Assembly: GCA_003611955.1 (NCBI GenBank)
Contig: RAZE01000005.1
Coordinates: 112,298 to 176,297 of the forward strand
DNA length: 64,000 bases
Source of the DNA: a bacterium 1XD8-76
GTDB taxonomy: Bacteria; Bacillota; Clostridia; Lachnospirales; Lachnospiraceae
Direction: 5' to 3'
Of this stretch, positions 49,142 to 56,896 are shown piece after piece. How positions within the stretch are numbered: position 1 is the stretch's first letter; each line of letters opens with the position of its first letter. A program made the translations under genes and the position numbers. A model generated the notes under the pieces. The model did no database searches, was not told the DNA's origin, and worked only from the letters and a program-made list of their open reading frames with translations.

Positions 49142-50359
49142 ATGGCAGACGTTACGAAACTGGAACAGGCGCTTCCTGTTGCGCCTCTGAAAATTGTAGC
49201 TCTCGACTCCGCTGCGGAAATGGGCAGAGTCATCAACGAATTTCTCGTAAATTTTCGCAAAGAAACCCACAAAGACTTGACAAACGATCCTGCTTTTCAG
49301 GGATATCACGAAGACAACTTTCTCGCCGATGCGGACTGTCCGCGTTTCGGCAGCGGCGAAAGCAAAGGCATCTTCCGGGAATCCATCCGCGGCAAGGATC
49401 TTTATATTTTACTGGACGTCTGTAACCACAGTATCACCTATGAAATGAACGGTTATACAAACCATAAGTCCCCCGACGACCACTATCAGGATCTGAAACG
49501 GGTCATCGCGGCCGCCGGCGGAAAGGCAAACCGCATCACGGTCATCATGCCCTTCCTCTATGAGAGCAGGCAGCATAAACGAAACGGCAGGGAATCTCTG
49601 GACTGTGCCTACGCCCTGAAAGAACTTTCCGACATGGGTGTCAGCAACATTGTCACCTTCGACGCCCACGACCCCCGGGTGCAGAACTCGGTGCCGCTCT
49701 GCGGCTTCGACAGCTTCATGCCCACCTACCAGTTCACGAAAGCTCTGCTGCGTGCGGAGCCGGATATCATCATCGACAAGGACCACACGATCGTTTTAAG
49801 CCCCGATGAGGGCGCTTTAGACCGCGCCGTCTATTTCGCAAACGTACTCGGCGTTGATATGGGGATGTTCTATAAGAGAAGAGATTATTCCACCGTCGTA
49901 AACGGAAAAAATCCCATCGTGGCGCACGAATTTCTGGGGGACAATATCGCCGGGAAAGACGCCATCATCGTGGACGACATGATCTCCTCCGGGGAGAGTA
50001 TGATCGACACTGCCCGCATCCTGAAAACCTTTAAGGTAAACAGAGTGTTCATCTGCACCACTTTCGGACTGTTCACCAACGGCCTCGAGCACTTTGACGC
50101 CGCCTACGAAAAAGGTTATTTCGACAGGCTGATCACCACCAATCTCACCTATCAGACGCCGGAGCTTTTAGCCCGTCCTTATTATATGACTGCAGATATG
50201 AATAAATTTCTGGCGTCCATCATCGATTTTATGAACCACAATGTTTCCATGAATTTTGTCCGGACGCCCACCGAAAAGATCCGTAACCTGATGGAAGAAC
50301 ACAACCGGAAACGGATGGAAACGGCAGACGCCGCGCGGGTGGATGACAACACGAATTGA
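49142..50359 (+). CDS. prs: Ribose-phosphate pyrophosphokinase, long form
   Basis: The enzyme makes PRPP from ribose-5-phosphate and ATP. ATG 49142 with AGGAG upstream gives 405 residues, longer than the usual 315. Conserved segments are MPFLYESRQHKRNGRESL (ATP/flexible-loop region), IVTFDAHDPRVQN, and the PRPP loop DAIIVDDMISSGESM (about 275-289). The extra length lies in an N-terminal extension and insertions, as in the divergent form found in many Clostridia. It is convergent with the sigma-like gene 9 bp away. Confidence 0.93.
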   Translation: MADVTKLEQALPVAPLKIVALDSAAEMGRVINEFLVNFRKETHKDLTNDPAFQGYHEDNFLADADCPRFGSGESKGIFRESIRGKDLYILLDVCNHSITYEMNGYTNHKSPDDHYQDLKRVIAAAGGKANRITVIMPFLYESRQHKRNGRESLDCAYALKELSDMGVSNIVTFDAHDPRVQNSVPLCGFDSFMPTYQFTKALLRAEPDIIIDKDHTIVLSPDEGALDRAVYFANVLGVDMGMFYKRRDYSTVVNGKNPIVAHEFLGDNIAGKDAIIVDDMISSGESMIDTARILKTFKVNRVFICTTFGLFTNGLEHFDAAYEKGYFDRLITTNLTYQTPELLARPYYMTADMNKFLASIIDFMNHNVSMNFVRTPTEKIRNLMEEHNRKRMETADAARVDDNTN

Positions 50360-50368
50360 CCTCGCCAG

Positions 50369-51304
50369 TCAATCTGTAAACCCTCTCGGGAACAACTCTT
50401 CTCTGTCCCGGGCATACATCATCTTTTCAAGCGCTCGCTTTTCCATCTTCTCTATCTCCCACTCTTTGCGGTTCAGCCTGGCGCCAATTTCTTCGTATCC
50501 GTCCCCACCCGCGATTCCTCTCATCACCATCTGTTCGCTTGCTGTCAGAAATCCGCTGTCTGTTAAAAATTCTTCCGGCGCTGCGTTAAATCTGGTGTCG
50601 CCTTCGTTTTTAAGCCACAGATCAGAAGAATACCGGGCGGCATATTCCGGGAACAGCTCTTCCCATTCTCCGGCGTACATCACCTTTTCAAGCGCCCGTT
50701 TTTTCATCTTCTCTATCTCCCACGCTCTGCGGTTCAGTCCGGCGCCGATCTCCTTCATTTCCTTTCCCCTCACGATTCCTCTTATCACCGCCTGTTCACC
50801 TGCCGTCAGGAATCCGTCTCCTATAAATTTTTCCAACTCCGCGTCATATTCCCTGCGCAGCACGGTATTCTCCGGATTTCCTCCCTTCTCCGCCGGTATA
50901 TTGTCCATGTCCGCCTCTTCCATGGAGATCACGTTTTGTGCTTTTTCTTCAGCCCCTTCTTCCTGTCTTATCTTTGTTTTTCTTCTCAGTTGTCCGTCCG
51001 AATTTCTGTCCGCAATATCATACATCTTCCAAAATGCATGGTCGGAAACATAGGAGCTGAATTTAGCCTTGTCCTGCTGTAAATCAAAATCCTCCACCAT
51101 CCTGGTCACCATTTCCAGCCTGGCTTCCTGCAGAAGATCCTCCTCCATATATCGGAACCCTTTCATCCTGTTGACAGCCTTCTTCAGCAGCCCGTCATTC
51201 TCCTTCAGCAGAAGATTCAAGGCCTCCTTATCGCCTTCCCGAAACCGCCTGATCAACTCTCTGTTGCGCACATCCCTCTCATCCATTTTTCCTTCCGATC
51301 CCAT
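50369..51304 (-). CDS. Sigma factor-like protein with duplicated region-4-like domain
   Basis: Residues about 15-100 look like sigma-70 region 2 (GDKEALNLLLKEN, then YMEEDLLQEARLEMVTRM and KFSSYVSDHAFWKMYD). A charged linker follows. The C-terminal half holds two copies of one HTH-like unit: 158-219 (FLTAGEQAVIRGIVRG ... EELFPEY) and 245-306 (FLTASEQMVMRGIAGG ... EELFPRG), offset by 87 residues. The DNA of the two copies is still visibly similar. The start may instead be the ATG at 51286, with GGAAGGA upstream. It is the last gene of an unusual operon and overlaps the preceding gene. Confidence 0.75.
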   Translation of the reverse strand: MGSEGKMDERDVRNRELIRRFREGDKEALNLLLKENDGLLKKAVNRMKGFRYMEEDLLQEARLEMVTRMVEDFDLQQDKAKFSSYVSDHAFWKMYDIADRNSDGQLRRKTKIRQEEGAEEKAQNVISMEEADMDNIPAEKGGNPENTVLRREYDAELEKFIGDGFLTAGEQAVIRGIVRGKEMKEIGAGLNRRAWEIEKMKKRALEKVMYAGEWEELFPEYAARYSSDLWLKNEGDTRFNAAPEEFLTDSGFLTASEQMVMRGIAGGDGYEEIGARLNRKEWEIEKMEKRALEKMMYARDREELFPRGFTD

Positions 51305-52472
51305 ATCTGAAACGATCTCCTCTCCTACTGGTCATACCGTCCTTCGGCTCTTTCCCGGCGCTCTTTTCTCTGCGCCTGAGAGCCTCCTCTTCTCTGTCTT
51401 CTCTCTCCAGGATCTCCCGCTCCTCTTTGCTCAGGTTCTCTTTGCTCAGAATCTGCGGACTGTTTTCTGCATAGAAGAACGAAGAAAACTCCGTGTCCAG
51501 CTCCTCCGGCGGCACATCATATCTCATCGCCGCGTTATCCATCCGATAACCTTTTTTCAGGCTGCCATTTTCTTTCAGACCCATCAAGTACCCCACAGCC
51601 TCCTCCACTCTGAAAAATCCTTTCACCGACAGGTAAAAGATCATCCGCCGATCGTCCATCGGGATCCGATTGATGCTGGTGCTGCCCCATTTGATCTTTC
51701 TCTCTCTGGCACACTCCTCATACCAGACAACACAGGGATAACAGGGAAATTTGCTGTGGGCCCTGGGAATCTTCGTCTCCGGGATATTATCGCGTCCCAT
51801 AAGATAGATGCCAGCGCCTGTGCTTTCCTCCACATACAACGGTAAAATGACTCTGGTCTGCTCCTTTTCCAGCATATCATCCCGCAGCAGACGGCATATC
51901 TTTTCACACTTCTTTATAAATGCTTCGTCGAGCTTTCTCCCCTCCTGGGCCTCCGGCCTGCCCGCATCCCGGGCAGGAATGTGCCCCTGCCCGCTATTCT
52001 GTTCAAAAAAGCGCAGCAGTTTCACGTCGTCGCTCTCTTTCTTTGAACTGCGCTCCCTTTTTTCATTGTCGACAAAGTCGGCCGCCTGCTTTTTCAGCAG
52101 GCGATCCTCCAACTCCTCCTGTGACGCGCCAGGCAGGCTTTTCTTTGTCTTGGCCGACATCTTTTTTTGTCGAAGCAGCTGATCCACCAGCGCATCCCTG
52201 ACCTCCTGATACTCGTCCCGGGTAATATATTGATATTCATCACCCGCAGCCAGATACGCGACTCTCAGGCGCAGATAATACTCTTTTTCTTCTCCTTTAT
52301 CCGCCAGAAATTCCCGCGCCGATTCTTTCGACTGCAGTTTTCCTTCCGCGCGGCGCTCTTCTCTCTCTCTAAAATACCGGTAGAGCAGGCTCTCTTTATA
52401 AGACTCGTCAGCCTTGTGCGCTTCATATTCCTCCACCAGTTTCCTGCCCAGTTCTTCACGGCTCTCTATCAT
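51279..52472 (-). CDS. Unknown charged protein (397 residues) of the cluster
   Basis: The N-terminal half (1-190) is highly charged and mostly helical (for example EEYEAHKADESYKESLLYRY). A more globular middle (about 195-330) contains FPCYPCVVWYEECARERKIKW with two Cys and VKGFFRVEEAVGYLMGL. The C-terminus is charged again and basic. Start overlaps the stop of the preceding gene (ATGA) and has GGAGG upstream. No family recognised. Its position between a paralogous unknown and the sigma-like gene suggests a joint role. Confidence 0.7.
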   Translation of the reverse strand: MIESREELGRKLVEEYEAHKADESYKESLLYRYFREREERRAEGKLQSKESAREFLADKGEEKEYYLRLRVAYLAAGDEYQYITRDEYQEVRDALVDQLLRQKKMSAKTKKSLPGASQEELEDRLLKKQAADFVDNEKRERSSKKESDDVKLLRFFEQNSGQGHIPARDAGRPEAQEGRKLDEAFIKKCEKICRLLRDDMLEKEQTRVILPLYVEESTGAGIYLMGRDNIPETKIPRAHSKFPCYPCVVWYEECARERKIKWGSTSINRIPMDDRRMIFYLSVKGFFRVEEAVGYLMGLKENGSLKKGYRMDNAAMRYDVPPEELDTEFSSFFYAENSPQILSKENLSKEEREILEREDREEEALRRREKSAGKEPKDGMTSRRGDRFRYGIGRKNG

Positions 52473-53548
52473 TTATCGTACCTCCTCGCCTTCCGCACCG
52501 CCTCCCTTACAATACCGGGCAGCTGCTTTACGCGGTCAGTCACAAGCCCATAGGTTTCCTCCAGCGAATAGGCGGACAGCCTCTGCTCATAGAGATAGAG
52601 ATCGACCATCTTCTCTATGGCGCCGGCAAACGCCTCCCCATCCCAGGTGAGTTTCCCCTCTGTGCCCTCCGTATAGGACATTTCCCTGAAGCGCAGATAA
52701 TACCTCTTATACTTTTCAGCATCCGGAATACGTTGCAGGACTGCCGTCTCCCCCGCTTCGAGCTGTCTGGTTAATTCCTCCCACCACGGTTCTTCTTCCT
52801 CTTCCTCCATGCTGCCGTAAAGAATATCATACACATCCTCTCCGCTTTCCAGCCTGTCGGCCAGCTCCTCATCCGCAGCGTCTGAAAGTTCTTTTTTCAG
52901 CCTGACTTCTTCCGCATAGAGAGGATCCTCAGCCATCCGGACTTTTTTCATCTCTTCTTCCTTCGCATAAAATTCTTCTGCCGCTTTGACACTTTTTTTA
53001 TTGAAAAGCTCTATTTCCCGCTTAAGAAACGCATTTTCTTCCTCCGTAAAAAGAGAACTCTCCATGTCTCCGTCCAGCAAAAGGAACACTTCCTGTGCAT
53101 ATGCAAAAAAGTCGTGGAATCTGTGTGAGAAATACCCGCACTCCGCTTTCAGCAGATCCGCCCTGCTTCTGCATGCCGAACGCCCTGTATCGCGCGCCAT
53201 GCGAACGATGTCGCCGTAGGTCTGCGCCGGCTCGTACGGCTCCCTCTCAAAATCTTCCACAGAAGAAATATGATTCTTCCACGCGATTCCAAGTATCGTG
53301 CAGTAGAGAAAACTGCGGTACAGTTCCTCCTTTTCCGGGCTGTAATCTTCATGCGCAGCGGACATGATCTGCGTGATCAGCTCCTCGAGGCGCGCATCAT
53401 CCACAACCCCTTCGTCATTTATGATTTTATTCTCATAGGTTTTATCATATCCTTTTATCACGTCTCCCACCTGTCCCAACAGCTCTTCCATACGTGTCTG
53501 GCGCTCATAAAGTGTTCTTTTTTCCTCTCTGATTTCATTCTGATTCAT
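52469..53548 (-). CDS. Unknown helical protein, paralogue 1 of a tandem pair
   Basis: With ATG 53548 (AAGGAG upstream) the protein has 359 residues. It is clearly related to the next gene upstream (53698-54678): shared blocks include YSPEKEELYRSFLYCTILGI / YDPEKKELYYSFLYCTLLGI, GDIVRMARDTGRS / GDVVRMARDTGRS, and KYKRYYLRFREMSYT / KYIRNYLRFRELSYT. It carries an extra acidic stretch (about 205-260, ending in EEEEEEPWWEEL). No catalytic motif or membrane helix is visible. It has its own promoter at 53609-53637. Confidence 0.72.
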   Translation of the reverse strand: MNQNEIREEKRTLYERQTRMEELLGQVGDVIKGYDKTYENKIINDEGVVDDARLEELITQIMSAAHEDYSPEKEELYRSFLYCTILGIAWKNHISSVEDFEREPYEPAQTYGDIVRMARDTGRSACRSRADLLKAECGYFSHRFHDFFAYAQEVFLLLDGDMESSLFTEEENAFLKREIELFNKKSVKAAEEFYAKEEEMKKVRMAEDPLYAEEVRLKKELSDAADEELADRLESGEDVYDILYGSMEEEEEEPWWEELTRQLEAGETAVLQRIPDAEKYKRYYLRFREMSYTEGTEGKLTWDGEAFAGAIEKMVDLYLYEQRLSAYSLEETYGLVTDRVKQLPGIVREAVRKARRYDK

Positions 53549-53608
53549 GATTTTTCTCCTTTTTCTGGTCGCGGACATACTTCCTTTTTGTCCGCAGTGC
53601 ATTGTTAA

Positions 53609-53637
53609 ATTGTAACATACAGCCTGTCTGTCGTCAA
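53609..53637 (-). promoter_or_regulatory. Internal promoter within the unknown cluster
   Basis: Minus-strand TTGACG (53637-53632), a 17-bp spacer, TACAAT (53614-53609). It would drive the genes at 53548 down to 50369 separately from the upstream half of the cluster. The spacer contains ACAG-acagg-CTGT, a small dyad. Confidence 0.7.
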
Positions 53638-53697
53638 AACTTATCCCCCATAAAACCTTTTATCCGTCCCGGCTGCCCGCGGGGGCCTGATACATTT

Positions 53698-54678
53698 TTA
53701 CACATTTTTCTCCCCTTCCTGTTTTATTCCGGTTTCCAGCCAATCCTTATACTTCTTTCCTCTTTGCATCGTCCGGCCCATCTCCTCTGCCGTCTGCCCC
53801 AGATATTTCGTCACCATCCCGTAGAGCTCCTCCAGCGAATAGGCACAACGCCCGTTTCTATAGAGATAGCAGTCCGCCATCTCCTCTATCTCGTCTATAA
53901 ATTCCTCCCTGTCCCAGGTAAGCTCCCCCTCTGCAGCGCCTGTATAGGACAGTTCCCGAAAACGCAGATAATTTCGGATATATTTTTCGGGAGCGGGGAT
54001 ACGCCACACGATGTTGTCCCTCGCGTGTTCTATTGCGCTGCCTGCTTCCTCCCAGGACTCGGTGTCGGATTCTTCCTCAAGCTCCGCCTCATAAAACTCC
54101 TCAAAGCTCGCCGGGGATGGCGTTTTCTTCTTCTTTTTTTCCAGCGTTATCCTGTCCTGTCCGACAAACGCTTTCTCCTCCTCGGTATACAGAGAATACA
54201 CTTTCTGTCCGCGCAGCAGAAAATACACTTCCGGCATATATCCGAAAAATCCCCGTATTTCATCCGTATAGTTTACGCTTTCCATAAAGAGCAGATCCTC
54301 CTTGCGCCCCGGCGTCGATCTGCCCGTATCCCGCGCCATGCGCACCACATCCCCCAAAACCTGTGCCGGCTTATACTCGCCGTAATCCATGGACAGATGA
54401 CACAGATCCCTGTCCCACGCGATTCCTAACAGCGTACAATAAAGAAAGCTGTAATAAAGCTCTTTTTTTTCAGGATCATACTGCTTCTGCGTTGATGCAA
54501 GCAGCTCTGCGATCATCGCTTCCAGCCATCTGTCATCGCAATCACCTGCATGAGGCCGTGCATAATTATAATCATAGCCATTGACCACATCGGCCACCGC
54601 CAGGAGCAGATCGTTCATATGCGCCCTCCGGTTGCGGATCTCTTCCACCATCTCTCTGCCTGTTTTTTTCTGTTCCAT
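53698..54678 (-). CDS. Unknown helical protein, paralogue 2 of a tandem pair
   Basis: The 326-residue protein (ATG 54678, AAGGAG 8 nt upstream) shares the same block order as the downstream paralogue but lacks most of its acidic insertion, having a short ELEEESDTESWEE instead. Conserved features include paired aromatic residues in RFRELSYT, AEGELTWDREEF, and AYSLEELYGMVT near the C-terminus. No known motif. The 150-bp gap to its paralogue contains a promoter. Confidence 0.72.
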   Translation of the reverse strand: MEQKKTGREMVEEIRNRRAHMNDLLLAVADVVNGYDYNYARPHAGDCDDRWLEAMIAELLASTQKQYDPEKKELYYSFLYCTLLGIAWDRDLCHLSMDYGEYKPAQVLGDVVRMARDTGRSTPGRKEDLLFMESVNYTDEIRGFFGYMPEVYFLLRGQKVYSLYTEEEKAFVGQDRITLEKKKKKTPSPASFEEFYEAELEEESDTESWEEAGSAIEHARDNIVWRIPAPEKYIRNYLRFRELSYTGAAEGELTWDREEFIDEIEEMADCYLYRNGRCAYSLEELYGMVTKYLGQTAEEMGRTMQRGKKYKDWLETGIKQEGEKNV

Positions 54679-54692
54679 ACACATTTCTCCTT

Positions 54693-55013
54693 TTATTTCA
54701 TCCTGCTGATCAGTTCAAGCGCTGCTGCCAGAAGCATTAAAACATTCATTTCTCCCTCCTCTTTCGACGAAGATTGTTTTTTCGGATTATGCCACAGCGA
54801 GCTGATCCGTTTCACCACCTCAAGCACTGACTCCAGCTCCTCATCCTTATAGCGTCCCTTTTTTATGTCTTCGCGGAGACCCGCCACAGGATTTTCAATC
54901 TTCAGGATGCCTAACGCCTCTTTTAAAGAACCGGCAAACTCCTGTCCGCTCAATCCCTCAAACGAGACGTCCTCCATGCAAAAGTCTTCCGTAAATCTGT
55001 AATTCATTTTCAT
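54693..55013 (-). CDS. Small unknown protein (106 residues) of the cluster
   Basis: The start at ATG 55013 follows AAAGGAG. The sequence begins MKMNYRFTEDFCMEDVSFEG and continues with LSGQEFAGSLKEALGILKI and ends with a helical segment MNVLMLLAAALELISRM that could be amphipathic or membrane-touching. It lies 14 bp before the paralogue gene and 44 bp after the AAA+ gene. Function not recognised; an adaptor for the AAA+ protein is possible. Confidence 0.65.
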   Translation of the reverse strand: MKMNYRFTEDFCMEDVSFEGLSGQEFAGSLKEALGILKIENPVAGLREDIKKGRYKDEELESVLEVVKRISSLWHNPKKQSSSKEEGEMNVLMLLAAALELISRMK

Positions 55014-55057
55014 AAAACCACTCCTTTTATTCCGATTCGCAGATATTCCCACGGCAC

Positions 55058-56056
55058 TCAAAAAACAAAGTGCCGCCTGTCTTCCTCCTCATACAACGCA
55101 TCCTCCAGCATGACACAGAGTTTATTCTCCATCCCCCGGATCCCCTCCCCGTCTTCCGCCGCCTCCGAAACCAGCTTCCTGCAGGTTTCAGGCATCAGGC
55201 TGATCTCGACGCCAAACTCTTCCTCCAGCTTCCTGATGGGGCTGCAGGCGGCGTCCATCATATGAAAGAAATCCTTCTCCGTCATGGGCTTTAAATTGAC
55301 GATCCGACGGATCCTGCCCAGAATTTCCGTCATGATTCCGAAATCGTGAAGATTTTTCCTCTCGATCGGCGCGTCATAGGCTTTCACCTCTCTGTTGTTT
55401 TTCACAAAGCCAATACTGCCGCCCCGCTTCTTCTCCGCAATTTCCTCCGATTTCACAGAAAACGCTCCGCAGAATACAAAACTGATCATGGAAGTATCAA
55501 CCCGAACGCCGCTTCCGAGATCTACATATGTCCCCTCTAGCATCTTCAGGACCTCGCCCTGGATGATCTCGCTCCAGTTTTCCCCCCGGGAGTTCGTCTT
55601 GGGCATGAACATTTTATCCGCTTCGTCTATGACGAGAACGGTTTGTCTGCCTTCCAAAAATTTTTCAGAGAGCAGCAGGTTACTCCATTTCTTCTTCCCG
55701 CTCCAGCCGTCCGGGGTGATATTGCTCCCGTCGACGATCTCAATCCTCTCAGGGAAAAGCTCCTGCAAGCATCTCCAGATATATGTTTTACCGCAGCCGC
55801 TCGGCCCTATGAACATGGCGTTGGAGCGCCTGCCCCTGTGCAGACAGTTAAACATTATGATGGACGCCGCCCGCTTCGCTTCGTTCTGCTTCCAGATCCG
55901 TTTGTCCAGGTAATTATATAGCTTCTCTCCTCTGTCAAACTGCCGCAGCAGATCAGCCTCCCCATCGAGTTCCCCGCAAACATCATCGTTGTCCTCCGCA
56001 TCGGAATCATCGACATACCACAGTCTTCCTTCTGCCGTCCAGTCATCGTATCGCAT
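55058..56056 (-). CDS. ClpX-like AAA+ ATPase without zinc domain
   Basis: The 332-residue protein aligns by eye with the ClpX core. Walker A is GPSGCGKT (84-91), the pore-1 position reads GWSG (117-120) where ClpX has GYVG, Walker B is VLVIDEADKM (140-149), then EVLKMLEGT, VDTSMISFVFCGAF and SIGF (214-217), matching the ClpX IGF loop that docks ClpP. ILGRIRRIV matches IGRLPV, and GIRGMENKL matches the sensor-2 segment. The N-terminus is an acidic region instead of the ClpX zinc domain. It is probably an unfoldase with special substrates, perhaps encoded in the same cluster. Confidence 0.85.
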   Translation of the reverse strand: MRYDDWTAEGRLWYVDDSDAEDNDDVCGELDGEADLLRQFDRGEKLYNYLDKRIWKQNEAKRAASIIMFNCLHRGRRSNAMFIGPSGCGKTYIWRCLQELFPERIEIVDGSNITPDGWSGKKKWSNLLLSEKFLEGRQTVLVIDEADKMFMPKTNSRGENWSEIIQGEVLKMLEGTYVDLGSGVRVDTSMISFVFCGAFSVKSEEIAEKKRGGSIGFVKNNREVKAYDAPIERKNLHDFGIMTEILGRIRRIVNLKPMTEKDFFHMMDAACSPIRKLEEEFGVEISLMPETCRKLVSEAAEDGEGIRGMENKLCVMLEDALYEEEDRRHFVF

Positions 56057-56090
56057 TGTGAAATCTCCTTTCTTTGTCGTTTTGCCTCCC

Positions 56091-56477
56091 CTACGATAAA
56101 AGAGTCATAGGTTCAATGCCTATCTGTATCAGAACGCCCTTTGTGACGCGCTCCAGGGTATCTTTGTTGAGCCGTCCTGCCTTCCTGAGGATCCTCACGG
56201 CGTCAAGCGACCTCGTCTGAGCGCACAGGGCAACCGCATCCCGCGTCACTCCCTCCTCTTTGTTTGCGGGGATGAGGACATTCGTCGGCAGCTCCAGTCT
56301 GTTTATCTGTGTCGTCAGCGGCACTACAGTATATACATGGTTGTGACAGTTCACCCAGTCATTGCTCACAACGACCACCGGACGTCTTCCCGCCTGCTCA
56401 CTCCCATGCTCCGGTGCACCAAGGTCCACCAATAAAACGTCGCCTCTTTTAATCTTTCTTTTGCCTGTTCTGCTCAT
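56091..56477 (-). CDS. PemK/MazF-family toxin-like protein
   Basis: The 128-residue protein shows the MazF/PemK fold pattern: KRGDVLLVDLGAPEHGSEQAGRRPVVVVSND near the N-terminus and YTVVPLTTQINR, with a basic residue and Thr in the usual catalytic positions, and VALCAQTRSLDAVRI further on. Members are mRNA-cleaving toxins or related regulators. ATG 56477 has AAAGGAG 9 nt upstream; an in-frame ATG at 56552 lies inside a terminator hairpin. No standard MazE-type antitoxin is adjacent, only a small acidic ORF at 56626-56736. Confidence 0.88.
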   Translation of the reverse strand: MSRTGKRKIKRGDVLLVDLGAPEHGSEQAGRRPVVVVSNDWVNCHNHVYTVVPLTTQINRLELPTNVLIPANKEEGVTRDAVALCAQTRSLDAVRILRKAGRLNKDTLERVTKGVLIQIGIEPMTLLS

Positions 56478-56504
56478 CTTGTTTTTCTCCTTTCTCTGCG
56501 CATC

Positions 56505-56561
56505 AAAAAAGGCGCATGGTTTCCATTGCGGACTGTCCGCCGTTGTTCCCATGCACCTTTT
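56505..56561 (-). terminator. Terminator/attenuator just before the mazF-like gene
   Basis: On the minus strand AAAAGGTGCATGG pairs with CCATGCGCC and the following T6, with an inner GCGGA/TCCGC stem. It ends only 28 nt before the mazF-like ATG, leaving no room for a promoter between. The mazF gene and those after it must be reached by read-through or by a promoter inside the hairpin region. Confidence 0.8.
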
Positions 56562-56625
56562 ATTCTTTTTTCTCTTTACAGACTATCGCCTCTGACTGCC
56601 TTCGCCCAAAGTCCCGGCAGCTCCA

Positions 56626-56736
56626 TCAATCATCGTATCCTTCCTGCCACCTTGTCTCGGCGGCCACCGCCTCCTCATAAGCGTCGTCGAGATCCTCTCC
56701 TTCTGCGCCAAGAAGCTCTTCCCAGTCAATACTCAT
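56626..56736 (-). CDS. Small acidic ORF (36 residues), possible antitoxin-like peptide
   Basis: AAGGAGG lies 8 nt before ATG 56736. The peptide MSIDWEELLGAEGEDLDDAY plus 16 residues is strongly acidic. A longer in-frame version from ATG 56847 would add 37 mostly basic residues with a weak ribosome site. It precedes the mazF-like gene, with 149 bp and a terminator between, and could neutralise the basic toxin surface. This role is inferred from charge and position only. Confidence 0.5.
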   Translation of the reverse strand: MSIDWEELLGAEGEDLDDAYEEAVAAETRWQEGYDD

Positions 56737-56850
56737 TTTCTGTTCCTCCTTTTTATCCTGTGATTTTGCTGTACTCAGTTTTCTGTAAGAGACAGCTGCG
56801 ACTTCTTTCTCTGCTGCCCTTACACCTACATGATATGCACGTACCATTTT

Positions 56851-56871
56851 CTTCCGTATTTTTTACGGAAG
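56851..56871. promoter_or_regulatory. Perfect inverted repeat upstream of the unknown cluster
   Basis: CTTCCGTA-TTTTT-TACGGAAG has 8-bp perfect arms. No U tract follows on either strand, so it is more like an operator than a terminator. It lies about 115 bp before the 36-residue ORF and 26 bp after the ylmD-like stop. Confidence 0.5.
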
Positions 56872-56896
56872 ATCAAAATTTTCCCCTCATGCCTCC

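Noticed and set aside
56478..56552. N-terminal extension of the mazF-like protein from ATG 56552
   Set aside because: It lies inside the terminator hairpin and lacks similarity to the PemK fold; ATG 56477 has the better ribosome site.
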